Counted from the first letter of the stretch, positions 1 through 13,398 are shown. The stretch: DNA of 64,000 nucleotides from Bugula neritina (GCA_964035545.1 OZ037773.1:9401751-9465750), one strand, 5' to 3'. Numbers and translations are program-made. The notes: generated by a model not told the origin, from the sequence alone.

Positions 1-2676
1 ATACATTTGTAACGTTTAATTATAGGCATGTTTCACACATGCATATCACTTTTTATATAATTAGTCAATTTGTATGACTATAGCATCAAGTTTAGAATTT
101 GACGTTCGCCTAGTTTGCAAAACTTAGGTTTGGGGTTGCATTATTTTGTTCAAATTGTTTCTGGACAGAGAGGATTTTTGTTTTTTATTACATAAACCAA
201 CAGTAAACATGTTGTTCAACATGTGTACCAAGTGCTAATTGCTAAATTTGACCCAGCAGCAATATTCAGGCTTTCAAAAAGTCATGTAGCGCCGGTGCTA
301 CACTGGGCTTTAGAGGCAACAATTCTTCCAATTTTCAGATCAATATTGCATTGATTGAAATTGCTATTTCAATCAATTTTGCAATCTATTTTTATTCAGT
401 CACATTCAATCTAATTCACACATGTTACCCAGATAGTGAAACTAAATATTTTGAAGGTAGCCCTTGTACTAGCAAGATAAAAAACAGCAGAGCTCAAAAA
501 TTCCACAACTTCATTGTTTAGTACTTTTGACGGATTATATCAAACCAAATAAATAATTTAAATTGGCTTTGCCATTTTTTTTAAATTTTAGACTGCCTTT
601 TAATCAGTATTCAATATACTTTTTACCAGTTTTTGAGTGTAAAAAACCTAAACATAGATCTATGAAAATCTGAAGACGGCTGCATTCATTTTGTAAGAGC
701 TTTTTGCCATCTATGCCAAAGGGACCGTCTCGCATTGCAAAACTGTTATCAAAAAAGCAAAAATATACCTGAACTTTATTGCCTAAATTAAATGAAGTTC
801 CAATTTTGGAGCTGGAACATTAGTGTATATTCTCACTTTCATAAATATTATATAAAACTATTTGGGGCAACATTCGAAAACCATGAGTCATGTTTTATAG
901 TATTGCGAAAACTCTTCAAACAATAGCTTTGGTAACAACACTTTACTTGCATAAAATCATAAGCAGCTAAAAAAAACAAAATATGTTTTAGGCAGACTGA
1001 GTTATAATAAACATCATGCTGCAGGCTACAAATCTACTAGATAGAAACAGCTGAATGATCTAGAATGTGAATTATTCAAACTGAAAGAGGAGAAACAAAA
1101 TTTTTTTGTTAGTGTGAATGCTAAACTGTGAGTTTGCTTCATTTTTAGTAAATCACAGCTAACATAAGAATATAGATTATAAAAAAACTAACAAAGATAA
1201 AGGCAGCATTATACATGTATTCAATATTCCAGAAACTGTGAGACACCATAAAACAATATCTGACATTGCTTTGCTTGATTTGTTAAACTTTGTTGATATT
1301 ACGAAAATTTCACAAGATAAGTTTGTTTGGGATAAGCTAATGTTAGCAACAGTGAGTGCATGTAGTATTGATGAACTAGCTCACAGTAATGGTATAAGGA
1401 TACAGCAAATATCAAATGTTAGATAAGCAAAGATCGAATTTTAAAGGGGGGGAGAGGGCTGGGTAAGCCTCATTAATGTATAATATATATTAGTTGTTTC
1501 TGGTATCTTATTTTACTCAGGGCACAATGTGACATCATTAATCATGGTAAATTTAAATCAGAATAATATCAATTACTTTTACACAACGAGCAAAAAATAT
1601 AATCAAAAGTTGAAATTGTGGCCTATATAAGATGCGAAACATGTGTGAATTGGTCATTTATAGTAGGTGTGACGGCGGATAATTGTTGCTGCATCAGCAC
1701 GGATGCTGTTTGGCACGGATGCCTATGTATTGTGATTCACTTAATGAAAGGTGAATGGATGGAGGACACGATGCAGGCCACAACTCTATTTTTTGTCTAT
1801 CACCAACAGTATATTTTCTAAGTTAGACTTAGACTTGAGCTCACATTCAGACTTAGACTCATATTCATACTCAAGCTTGAACTTGAACTCATACTCATAC
1901 TGTAACCTATAACCATGAAAATTACAAAAATATTGTTAACTTAACATTAATTACATAGCTGATAAAATATTTAGTTAATAAAGTTCAAAACAAAAGATAA
2001 TATAATACTTGATACTTACAATTATTTTGACAATAAAGTATAAGCTGCCTACATCTTTAGCAGGAGGAAAATTGAGCTACACTGACTCATTGAATAAAAA
2101 TAGCTAGCAAATAGCTATCGCAAAAGCTTTCACAAATAGCTTTCGCTATAACATTGGTTTTTGGAAAGCTGCCAAAAAACTCCTGCAACAGTAGGTCAAG
2201 GTCAAATAGTGGGGCCACTGAAAATGTCTTTTCCTAGTCTAGATTTGAAAAAATACCTTGGTGCAATTCTACATGAAACTCAAGTGTTTGTTTATAGCTA
2301 ACAAAACTATCCTTATCTAAGTGGCATTTCAAGCTGTTTAAGGTGACTACCCTGACAGCCAAAAAAGTCAAGTGATGTGCTTGTTTAAGGCTTGTGTGGT
2401 TTAGCTGCTTTATTTTAACAGTGATAATGTAAACACAGTTAAATATAGACTTACCACTTACCACCATTTAATTGAAAGTTTGTCACTCTGCAAATATATT
2501 TTCATTAGTATTAATTAATAAAATTCAATTTAATATACCCAGATTAACTATAATAGGATTCGTCACTAAATTTTCACTCTTTTAAAAATAAAACACCAAA
2601 TTGTCAAAATTGAATCTCTGTTGACAAAAACAGTCTTCAGAATGTCTATAAACTTTGCATTTATTTCTTATTTTAG
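1..2676. other. No confident gene; AT-rich flank
   Basis: No stretch here has both a recognisable protein motif and good splice signals. A 63-codon open stretch at 1238-1426 (+), and a short charged stretch just upstream (about 1054-1133), read like ordinary protein but match no family I know. Degenerate repeats of ACTTAG/ACTCAT type lie at about 1825-1900. Missing 5' exons of the kinase that begins at 2677 may lie here, but I could not place them. Confidence 0.5.
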
Positions 2677-4773
2677 TGCTGCACAGTTTAGAGGTTGGAG
2701 AAAAGCTAGGCGGTGGTGGACAAGCGACAGTGTATAGGGGGACTTGGTTGAGTACCCTAGTGGCTATCAAGATTCTACCAAACTCCATGGGTATAGACTT
2801 GTCCAAGACATCATTACAGGAACTAGAGGAGTACAATGCTATCAAGTAAGAGGAAAAATACAGCTTGTTAAATTCTTTTCGAATTTGGGTAAAAACTATT
2901 GAAGACCCATTATAAATAAAATAAGGTGAAGTATTCTATGTTTAAGATGCTCATGTCTTTTGCTACAGAAACCTTCGACATCCAAACATTATCCAGTTCT
3001 TTGGAGTTGGACAGCTGAAAACAGATATAGGTCTGGTGATGGAACTCTGTGACACTGATTTAAAGATAATGTCTCAACAAATTGGACAGAGTGGAGATGC
3101 ATTGGTAAGGGTTGTTTAAAAGCTCACTTATATTTGTATATTTCAGCATTTGCTGTGCAAAGAATGTTGCTGGTTTTGTACTAAAACAAAGTTTATTGTT
3201 TTGCTAACCAACAAAGCATAAAAACTTAGTTTGAGTTGTGTTGCATTGTACTTTTTTATGTTTTGCATGTTTAAATGAGTGCATTGGTAAGGATTGTCTA
3301 AAAGCTTAATTACCTTTGTAAGTTTAAGACCTTTCTGTAGAAAATATTGTTGGTTTTACACTAAAGCAAATTTGTTGTTTCGCCAACCAACAAAGCATAA
3401 AAACTTAGTTTGAGTTGCGTCGAGTTACGTTGCGATTTTTTTATGTTTTGTGCAATATGATTGCTCGTATTTTGTGTTTTGTGATTTTTGCTTTGTGCCT
3501 TGTGTCTTGTGCCCTGTGCCCTGTGCCCTGTGCCCTGTGCCCTGTGCCCTGTGCCCTGTGCCCTGTGCCCTGTGCCCTGTGCCCTGTGCCCTGTGCCCTG
3601 TGCCCTGTGCCCTGTGCCCTGTGCCCTGTGCCCTGTGCCCTGTGCCCTGTGCCCTGTGCCCTGTGCCCTGTGCCCTGTGCCCTGTGCCCTGTGCCCTGTG
3701 CCCTGTGCCCTGTGCCCTGTGCCCTGTGCCCTGTGCCCTGTGCCCTGTGCCCTGTGCCCTGTGCCCTGTGCCCTGTGCCCTGTGCCCTGTGCCCTGTGCC
3801 CTGTGCCCTGTGCCCTGTGCCCTGTGCCCTGTGCCCTGTGCCCTGTGCCCTGTGCCCTGTGCCCTGTGCCTTGTGCTTTGTATAAGTGTGTGTGTGTGTG
3901 TTTCATAGTAGTCCCCAAAACAGAAGCAGCTCTAACAACCTGCCTATATTAGCTGAAAAAACATACTCAACAAACAATCTGCAAAGATAAATCACTAATT
4001 TTAAATAAAACTTCACAGCAAATTTGAAAAAGCTCATAATAACTGTCATGCATAAGATTGTTCATTGTGACTTGGCAAGATGCCATGGCATTAATATTCC
4101 ATGAGTACACAACTCCTACTATATTTTCTTGTAGAATCAACTACTGAGGATTATTAAAGATTCTCTGTGTTTATCTTCATGATAAGAACATGATTCACCT
4201 GGATATTAAACCACATAACATACTGGTAGGACAAATTCCAAATTAAATAAAAAAAATGAAAATAATGCATGTTATATGTAGAATACTAGATTGATATTTC
4301 ATCTAATAATATAACGATTTGAACGTTCATTGTTTTCATGTTGACACTATATTATATACTACTGTGTTGATTGTAGGTTCAATCTGGAAGAGGCAAGCTG
4401 GCAGACTTTGGTTTATCTGACTTAGTAGAAAACTTTCAGGACATGTCTATTACGTATTCTCCATGGCAAGGTGTGTTTTGCATATATGTTTTGTTTTTCA
4501 GTCAAATTAACTTCCCTTTAAAACTTGCTATATTACAAACCTTTTAAAGCTACATATATTTAGCATCTCACATACTTCAATCTGCTCAAATTATGTACAT
4601 CACAATTCAAAGTTTTAAATATAGGAGTATTATTAGTTTTCCTGTACCAAATATAATTACTTTAAAGTTTTGTTTATCCTTCATTGCAAAACTAATTAAT
4701 ACTTAAAAATGTTTAATAACACACACACACCCACACACCCACACACCCACACACCCACACACACACACACACA

Positions 4774-4864
<91 letters not shown>

Positions 4865-5580
4865 GGATTTTCTGAAGTCTGTTTTCCATAGAAATAATGT
4901 CTGAATTTTTTGCCTGAAAAAGCTTTTTAAACAGCAAATTAGCATTTTTTAGCTATTTTGAAAAAATGGTCATTTATAAATGGTTTTCTATAGCAGTAAT
5001 GAAACTATTTGGAATAATGTGAAAACTTTTATTGTTTCTGGTATGGTAAAATATCATTATACCATAATATTAAATAAAATTTGGCCATGTCTTTTGTCAT
5101 GGAATGAGCACAGTTGATTTATGCTTCAATTTCTTTGTTTTAGGAACTTCAATGTACAGAGCTCCAGAGCTGCTACACAGATATGCTCCAACCAAGGCAG
5201 CTGACATGTGGTCTATGGGTGTGACAGCACTCGAAGTTTTCACAGGTGAGTAAACCAAAGCAACTGATAATTACACATTTACAGCATTCTGTCATCTTGG
5301 CATGTGTGAAATATAGTTATTCTGCAGCTTCTGCACATTCATATAATTTGTATCTATAATATTTTATTCAACAGGAGAACTTCCTTATCCTTTTGAAAAC
5401 TTTGTCCGACATAAAAGAGCGAGGGTACCTAAAGATCTTCTTGACAAAAAACTTCCTCAGTCCCTCCAAATGTTGTCAAATAGAAATCAGAGAATTATGC
5501 AGCTGGTATTGACCTTTGAACCTGACCAGAGATTGCCTGCAGCTGATTGGCTTGAAAGACTGGAAAACTATCAAATTTAA
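2677..5580 (+). CDS. MOS/TKL-like protein kinase, copy 1 (5' end missing, one frameshift)
   Basis: Exons: 2677-2845, 2969-3104, 4135-4225, 4377-4470, 5144-5245, 5375-5580. Together they encode almost a whole kinase domain: glycine loop (GGGGQATVYRG), VAIK lysine, HPNI, HLDIKPHNIL catalytic loop, DFG, APE, and the C-lobe to a TAA at 5578-5580. The HLD in place of HRD and the short linker before the APE resemble MOS-type kinases, so TKL/MOS-like is my best guess; the subfamily is inferred. The expected role is Ser/Thr phosphorylation. All exon phases agree except exon 4135-4225: it is 91 nt where a multiple of 3 is needed, and one extra T in TGTTTAT (about 4168) breaks the frame just before YLHDKN. 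This is either an inactivating indel or an assembly error. The domain starts without an initiator ATG (exon 1 starts in phase 1), so at least one upstream exon is missing. AATAAA lies 28 bp past the stop. Confidence 0.75.
3096..3460 (+). repeat. About 182-bp tandem duplication carrying the kinase exon-2 donor
   Basis: The segment starting at the exon end GCATTG|GTAAGG (3099-3110) recurs 182 bp downstream (GCATTGGTAAGG at 3281-3292). The following sequence is similar through the shared run ACAAAGCATAAAAACTTAG. The second copy has diverged by roughly 15-20% by eye. It creates a second intact-looking donor inside the intron. Confidence 0.75.
3494..3880. repeat. 7-bp minisatellite (TGCCCTG)n, about 55 copies
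   Basis: An almost perfect heptamer array, with variant units (TGCCTTG, TGTCTTG) at both edges. It lies in the kinase intron between 3104 and 4135. Because the unit is 7 bp and contains no stop codon, all three + frames and one - frame stay open; those long ORFs are repeat artefacts. A short (TG)n follows. Confidence 0.97.
4718..4865. repeat. Compound (CA)n/(CACG)n microsatellite
   Basis: CA-rich units interrupted by CC, then about 17 GCAC tetramers, then CA and TA dinucleotides. It lies in the kinase intron upstream of exon 5144 and marks the 5' edge of the segment duplicated at 14 kb. Confidence 0.95.
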
Positions 5581-5607
5581 TTTTATTTTAATTAGATTTA
5601 AATTGTC

Positions 5608-5613
5608 AATAAA
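5608..5613 (+). terminator. AATAAA polyadenylation signal of kinase copy 1
   Basis: An AATAAA hexamer 28 bp after the TAA stop, in AT-rich context. Confidence 0.5.
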
Positions 5614-7396
5614 TATATCATTGCATCATTATATACCCACAACTGGGGTGACAAAGTTCAATTTCTAACAAGTTTTGTTACATCAGTTTATTGAGTATTT
5701 TGATGAGATATCTAGTTTTAGTTAACATTTTTTTGTTAAGTTGATTAGTAGAGTAAATATTGTATCTTCTATAAATTGCTAAACGTGAGGGGCTAGGTAT
5801 TAGAGTTAATTGTCTTCACTTTACCTTAATCGTGAATTTGCTTCTATAGCATGTTAGCTTTGATCTTATCTTTATTTCTTAATATCAATATTAATTAATG
5901 CTGGCTTGCATGCAGTTTCAAATCAATAGAAATTTGTCATTCCACAACAGTAAACATTTTGCATTCTCACTGCCATTCAAATGTTGATAATAGCATATTC
6001 ATTGTTCATTACATTAATATTAAAAAGAAAAGTAATTAATTCAACATAAACTGCAACAAATGCTACTAAAACAACACCAAAGTATGTATGTTTACTGAGC
6101 ATAGGTTGGCCTTGATAATTTCTCACTAGAGTGTTAAGAATCTTGGTTAACAATGTTTATATATTTCCTAATTTTTACAACTGAATGAATAACCTTTAAG
6201 TAGTATTATTTATCACATCTTGAAATTATCCCACCTTGTCAATCTATAGTAAGCAAAGTATCTCATTCTATAGATAATCAAGTTGGTAGTTGTCTTACCA
6301 ACACCATTTTTTCATTTAACATGCTTGAAGTGCTCAGCAAAAGCACTAACACATTATTTAGTCATGACATGCAACTCTAAATAACTGTTTTTACACCTAC
6401 TTAATGCAAATCACGAGTTTGATTGAGTATTTATGTCAAATTTTTCAACACTAGTTTATATTCTTTGTTGACAACTCTGCATGGCAACTCAAACAGAAAC
6501 TATTGCTTTATATCCCTTTATTTGGGTATTACACAGCTTAAAATAGTCTAACATATACTTGTTTCTTTTTGTTTAATTACTGTTGTACGTTCAACTGATT
6601 TCCTACAAAGTTATACCAACTTATTATACCAGCTGTATGTAGCATCCCCCTTCAAGCTAGCATGTGACTTTTTCAGATACGTTATCATTCTCATCCTCCC
6701 ATCAAACTCCTAACTCATTCTGTTTAAGAGTTAAATTATCAAACTGTGCAAACATTATGTTCATATTACCTTATACTAGCTGTATTATCTGAAGCTTAAG
6801 TGAAGTATTATAGGCAGTACAGTTTTATTTTAATTATAATAAAGAAACAACCTATTCCCTCTAAAAAGCTTATATGTAACTGGTTTAGCATTGTGTCTCA
6901 CTCTTATTGTCTTGTGTAGTTACTATTCTTCTGTGCAGGGATGATATAGGTTTTTATACAGCAGATAACTTGTGCAGGATCAGGTATTTGATAAATTCAA
7001 ATAAATAATAAAAAATTCAAATAAACACATCAGCTTTCTGCAACTTCTTACTCTCTAAATAGTGCCAGATCTGTGTAGTTTACTTACTATGTTCATGCAG
7101 TATAATGTTTGAATTGAAGAAGTTATAAAAACTTATGAAAGGCAAAGCATGATTGTATGAGTATAGTTTTGACATACCTCAAAATTTAGTCATTTTTGTT
7201 TACATTTAAGTTTTATTACTGTTGATTAGATGACAGTTGAGCATGTGGAGATAGGCAAACTAACAGCCAATCATGTGCACTTAGCTATTCATATTATATA
7301 ATGCTGCATATATATTATATGCTTGGTACTCCTGGGTCATTCAACAACTGTATGCCGAGTATAATATAACTGTGTCTTATAACTAGCGTAGTGAAT
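5614..7396. other. Intergenic, AT-rich; likely promoter of the ankyrin-caspase gene
   Basis: I see no coding exon. TATATATTATA at about 7308-7318 lies roughly 80 bp upstream of the ATG at 7397 and could be a TATA-like element. Part of the first ~250 bp resembles the sequence after kinase copy 2 (about 14784-15020), so the 10-kb-apart duplication includes some 3' flank. Confidence 0.4.
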
Positions 7397-10300
7397 ATGC
7401 CAACAAGTAAGAATTTTGATATACTTTTGAAGTTGATGATGAAGAAAAGTGAAGATGGATTCAAGCAAACGCTAAGTTCTCTGACTGTTTCACAACGACT
7501 AGATGTTTTTAAAGAACAGAGCAATCAACAGGTCACGTTACTTGAATGTGCAGCAGGATTGGGTCTTACAGAGATAATGAATGTTGTCTTAGTTTCAGTA
7601 CCAGCTAGTGAGCTTCATGACATTTTAGCTATACAAGACATCAATGGTCATACACCTTTTCACCAGGCAGCTTACTGTGGGCACACGGACATAGTGAAGC
7701 TTGTAAAAAATTCTATGCTTACAGCTGATCGTTATCGTCTGTTGAAGATACAAGATAAGCATGGAAATACTCCATTAGCATGTGGATTCATGAAAAAGAA
7801 AACTTCGACCGTGAAATTTATTTTAAACTGTCTTCCTGCAGCTGACATGAGTAAAGTGATTTCAATTCCAAACAACCATGGAACCACAGTGTTATCTAGG
7901 GTTGCACAGTATGGACTTATGGATCTGCTAAAACTGCTTGTAGATATTATTCCACCAGAAGAGCTGTATTCACAAGTTCTGGTAGCAGATAATGATGGTG
8001 ACACAGTCATACATTGTGCTGCTTACGGGAACCAACCAGAAGCTGCTGTATACTTGCTTGACAGGTTGACAGAGAACCAAATTGGGGAAATATTTGAAAT
8101 ACAAAACGAAAAAGGTCACACTCTAATTGAATATGCAAAAAGTAAAGCTAACCATGAGTTTGTGACTGCTGTTGAAGATTACCTAAAAAGGAGAAGAATT
8201 TTCCTAAAAGGTGAAGATAAACAACTTTTGTAAGCTAGAACTCACGCAATAACCAACTGTTTAAATAATTATGATTATGTATCTATAATATTTATGCTGA
8301 AAATGTACATCAATCTTGTTGAATATGTTATAAGGAATATTTACTTCAAGGAAATTATAGTCCTATAACACCCTGTATTTTAGACAAGAATATTCTGAGA
8401 GCAAAATAGTTTCTAATAATTGTAAACTATTTAATGTGTAGCCTATTCACCTACTCATTTCTGTCTTTGGCCATTCCTTAATATAGTAACCCAAAGTTAT
8501 AATAGTAATATATGCATAAAGGATAAATTCATTTCTATTGTATAGATGAAACAGTGCAAGCTGATTCTTACAAGAACACAAGCTCTGCCGACAGTGGAAT
8601 ATCACGTGATGTTGAAACCAGTTTGGTACACAGTAAGTGCACATATAAGAATAATTTCTTTATTGTACATGGTATTACATAAGACAAAACATGGGTGGTC
8701 TAGTAAATATTAAGACGCTTGCAGTAATCAAACTGCACTGTGTCAAAAAATGATCAAGTTTGTCGCTGGCATATGTTATTCACACTTGCCTGGTTTGCTT
8801 AGAATATAATTATATTATTTAATTTGGTTTCAGGGGAAAACTACATCTGTCAACCAAAAACTATGTTTTAAAAACTTGGAAATTCAAAGTATATAAAAAT
8901 TATCAATGTTGTATGTTTTTAGTTGACAGTTTGCAGTGCCTTAGTTGTAATAAATAAGTTGGAAAGACTGGTCTTCAAAAATAACCTTATCTGCAGACCA
9001 ATTTACTATTACATAAAATTCATGCAAGTTTATAGTCACTACATCGCTGAGAGAATCCACGAATTAAAGAGCTTAATTTTAAAGAGAAATTATGACTGCA
9101 TGCATGGATACTTTTTCTACCATCACCGATAGCTTTTGCTGGACCAATGACTTTTTGTTTACTAAGCTAACGCTACATAACCCTTAGACCACAGCTGCAC
9201 CCATCTTTTCGACACACACGTCCCTGTAAAAATCTCTACAACAAAGCCCACTTTTGAAATATAGTTTTAAGCCAAGCTGACTTAGAGTTTTATAAGCCTA
9301 TTTAGTAATAGAGCTTATAGCTTCCAGGTAACTAATTGCAGGTAGTTAATATACTTGAATAAATAGATGCCAATCTGACTATTTGTGTTTAAACTTATAG
9401 TATCAAAATACTAAAATTGAAAATAAGTTTTTTACTATGATTTCTTAATATTATGCAAACTCTTAATAAGCTATAAACTCTGCAACACTGAATAACTTTT
9501 TGTCATTTTCATCATAACTGCAGTACAGTAGATAAAAAATGTTCAGTTTGCTTTATTTTTCTAGTTTTTAAGTTTACAGTCAAATATGAGAAGTCTATAA
9601 CTATAACCAACTGTATACTACTTGGTTCTCCGTATATATACATTAAACTTTCAATTAATGTATTATATTACGATTGTAGAGAATTTTCTTTAACTGTAGA
9701 AGTAAATATAAAATATATGTACCCAGCACGTACTAAATTTTCCAGGATTTGCAGCTACTCTAGAAGCTAGTTCTACAGACAAACCTAATTGGCCAATCAC
9801 AGATGAGGCCATAGTTGAGAAATACCTGAATGAGTCAAATGTAGAGGCAGACATGATCAACCTACCTCTAAGACCATCTACTCAACTAAACACAGAAGAG
9901 GTTTACATATATTAACTAGCAACAAATTTTATTGACAGATGAATAATTTCTTCAAATTTTCTTTCAACATCAGTCTTATAATTTTACTAATCAATTTATT
10001 TTCTGGCAGTGCTATAATTAAAATTAGTCACATGAACAGCTAATGCAGTTTTATATAGTATAATTTTAAACCAAACATCAGACTGCTTGAACTACAAAAG
10101 AGCTGGGAATAATTGTTAATGAGCACCAATTTGACAGATTATATAGCTCTAATCTGTGTTTAAGGATACAGCTTTTGTTACAATAAACTAACTGATGAAT
10201 TTACAATCATCGATTTTAGAAATATTATCAGATGACATCTCCCACCAGAGGAAGGTGTCTTATCATCAACAATAGAGACTTTGAAGCTGCCTCTACACCA

Positions 10301-12487
10301 GATCAAGTAGAACTTGATAAGAGACAAGGTTCAGATGTTGATGTGGCAAACGTTTTGAATGTCTTCACTCAGCTTAATTTCATCTGCGAAGTTCACACTA
10401 ACCTCACCAGTAAGGTGAGCTGAGTCCACACTTACCTCTCTTGTAAGGTATGTTAAGGTTTATAAATAATGAATTATAGAAAACCTTCTTATACTCTACA
10501 GATCGAGTGTAAGCCAAGCATCCTACATTCTATAAATTATATCAAACTCAAAAAATAAACAATTCTCAAGTTTTACAGCCCCTTGTAATCAGTTGTCAAA
10601 CTGAGAGGTAAGCAAGAGTTTGGGTGTAGTAGCTTGTGGGTTATTGAATGAAATCAGGCAGAGAACATAACTCCTTGTTATAGAAGAGACAAGAGAGGGT
10701 GTTGAAATCCTTTAATATAGTCTTGATCCTTCTAGTCCGAGCTCCAGTCCTCAAGTGATTGAAGCTCGAAAATGGGCTTTCTTTTATACTAGCCAGCCAA
10801 AGGACTTCTAGAACCTTTGACCGACAGTGGCTATAATTAGTTCAAGATCATCCTTTTCATTCTACAAAGCGAGAATATGAAATGTATAGAAATATTTTGA
10901 ATTTCTAGGGAATGCTGCATGTGTTGAACCGCGAAATACAAAACACAGAACATAAGAGTTTTGGAGTTAGTGCCTTTATCATAATGACTCATGGGACTGA
11001 AAACTTTATCTACGGCACAGATAGTCGCCCTGTCAAACTGTCGGACATGTTGGATCTTATGTCTCCATACGTATTCAAAGCCATGGCTGGTAAACCTAAA
11101 ATAGTTGTCATCCAGGCCTGTTCTGGTGGTGAGTTTTATCATTTAACTATAATCCATTACTTTTTTCTGATATTGAGATGGAGTTGGCTGTTACATTTAA
11201 TATCTATGTTTACTCACATCTATACACATACATCCGTATACTTACGTGTTTATTTGCATTTTCCTAACAATATCATCTTTTAGACAGACATTTATTTGCA
11301 TCGAAACTTGTATATACTTGTATATACATACATCTATGCTTACATAATATATACTTACATATATACATATATCTACGTAAAAAACCTGCACTTTGTCTTG
11401 TAGACATATCAGACAGTCTAGGCTTTTATACAGACGACTCTCCAAGCACTGATGGAACAAGTCCCAAATGGAAACTTGATCCATTTCCTGGAGATCACTT
11501 GTCTACTGATGATTTGTTCTTGTTGAGAGCCAGTTTTTTTAGTGAGTACAATCACATCTGATGAAGTTAACTAGTGCTGAATGCTCAACGTTAGATAATT
11601 AATTTAATAAAATATAATTATTGTATATATGTATATATATAACTTTTTTGTTAACACTTCTCACCTGATATGTTCTGCATGTTTTGTGTGTTTCAGGTTT
11701 CCGATCAGCGAGACATACTCGTCAGGGTAGTTGGATGATCAGAGCTCTGGTGTGTTCACTGTACAATCACAGCTGTGATGAAGATATTGAGACTATCTTC
11801 AGAAAGGTGAAGCAATTTGTATACAGGAAGGTTTGGTGACATAACTTCCCTATATAATTATACTTATAAGTATACTCGAAAGAAGACATACCAACTGCTG
11901 CCATATATTTAATTTTTTTATTTAGCATAATTTTGCTTGTTATAGAGCATTCAGTAGAAATTTGATTCAAAAAACTTCCAAATAACTGTAAACATTTCTT
12001 TCAAATAAAAATTATGGTCCTTTTACAATATTATCACTTTGCCGTCATGCTGTACCTCTTAATTTTTACTGTTCCCACTGCAAGCAGTCAACACTTAGCT
12101 GCATATGCTAGCCAGCTGCTGGTAAACAAATTTGTAACTCAACAGTAACAGCAAGCACTTGAAATCTGTAACTTCAATGTGGAGAACTGTTTCAGTCAAA
12201 AGCGTGCCTTTTAATAAATAGTTATAGCTGACCGAACTATATAATAATTTATTAATAAATAGCTCTTTGTCAAGCAGTAAAACTTAAAATAATTTTTACA
12301 GGTGACAAATATTGTGAGAGCAAAGAGTATTGAAGCATCTAAAAGAGATTTCGGTATAAGAGAACAACAACCAACTTATGAATGCTTTCCAACTAAGGGA
12401 AGAAAACTTTTTCTACTTCCTAAGTTTGATCCAGCAATGCAGGTTGCACGAGTGAAATATTTCAAAATAATAAAAACTCTGTTTTAA
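7397..12487 (+). CDS. Ankyrin-repeat caspase, complete eight-exon model, about 634 aa
   Basis: Exons: 7397-8210, 8546-8632, 9746-9900, 10220-10414, 10909-11128, 11404-11541, 11697-11806, 12302-12487 (TAA); all phases agree. Residues ~1-271 hold about five ankyrin repeats (e.g. NGHTPFHQAAYCGH, HGNTPLACG, DGDTVIHCAAYGN). A Ser/Thr-rich linker follows, then a C14 caspase domain from ~353: RGRCLIINN, the S1-pocket arginine region (DKRQGSD), catalytic His445 in IIMTHG, catalytic Cys488 in QACSG, and the small subunit with RQGSWMI and a C-terminal RKLFLLP strand. Caspases are cytosolic cysteine proteases cutting after Asp; Asp-rich sequence after the Cys (YTDDSPSTD) is a plausible processing site. 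QACSG departs from the usual QAC(R/Q/G)G. There is no CARD, DED or death domain; ankyrin repeats take their place. The first ATG after an upstream in-frame TAA (7367) was chosen as start. The last coding stretch after MQ could be intron read-through if a further exon exists. Confidence 0.9.
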
Positions 12488-13330
12488 TTTTCTTGTTATA
12501 GTTTGAATATAGTTTGAATAACATAAAGAAATTTTTGAGAGATGAACCATGCCATTGAATACTTGAAATGTTAAGTAAATTGTGCCAGAAACCAGAATTT
12601 TGCTCTCTTGAAGAAAACTCAGGTGTGTTTTATAATTTTTTCTAGAAATTACTTTTAATTGAATAGCACTACTATATAAAGGATACATATGGAAAAAATT
12701 TGGATTTTGTTTGAATATTTATTGTTTTTTATTACGCCTCTACTTTTACTCTGGGCAATATTTTACTCATAATTTGTAACCTGTGAAATTGTGCATATAT
12801 TCAGTTTTGACAATCAATCTATTACTTTGCATACTGGTGAGAACAGTATAAACAGCTGTATAATATATTAGCTCCGCTTTGCATATGTAAATCCTTTACA
12901 GAAACTTTATCAACAATGCACTAACATGGCTAACCCTTTTTCTCTTTCTATGCACATGTATGCCTTCCAAACTTTTTAAATTACATTGCTAACTATTATC
13001 AATGAGAATTTTGTTAAATGAATACATCATGCAGACCACTTTTTATTTACCTAATTTTTGATTTTGAGATTTCTATCAACCATATAAAGTGAACTGCAAT
13101 GTTACATAAAATATCCCAAATATAATATTTAACTAAGCCAAGTCTTGTTATCGGAATCTTTAAATGAGATAGTTGAATGCTAGTTTTGGTAATGGTGGAG
13201 TGTAAAATACAGTTATGGTCAGCTTTTAGGTCATATAATCTTTAAACATAATTCAACATTTAACATTTGATTCACTTATAAGAACTTATTCAGCACTATT
13301 TATAGCATGTGCAATTTATTATCATAATTC
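12488..13330. other. Intergenic, AT-rich, no gene seen
   Basis: No coding exon, RNA gene or element recognised between the caspase stop and the TA-repeat block. Confidence 0.5.
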
Positions 13331-13339
13331 AAACATGTA

Positions 13340-13342
13340 TTA

Positions 13343-13398
<56 letters not shown>

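Noticed and set aside
1238-1426. 63-codon ORF as a gene
   Set aside because: Plausible composition, but no ATG in good context, no recognisable motif and no clear partner exon.
3361-3952. Long ORFs on both strands (CALCPVP and GHRAQGT repeats)
   Set aside because: They are translations of the 7-bp intronic satellite, which has no stop codons.
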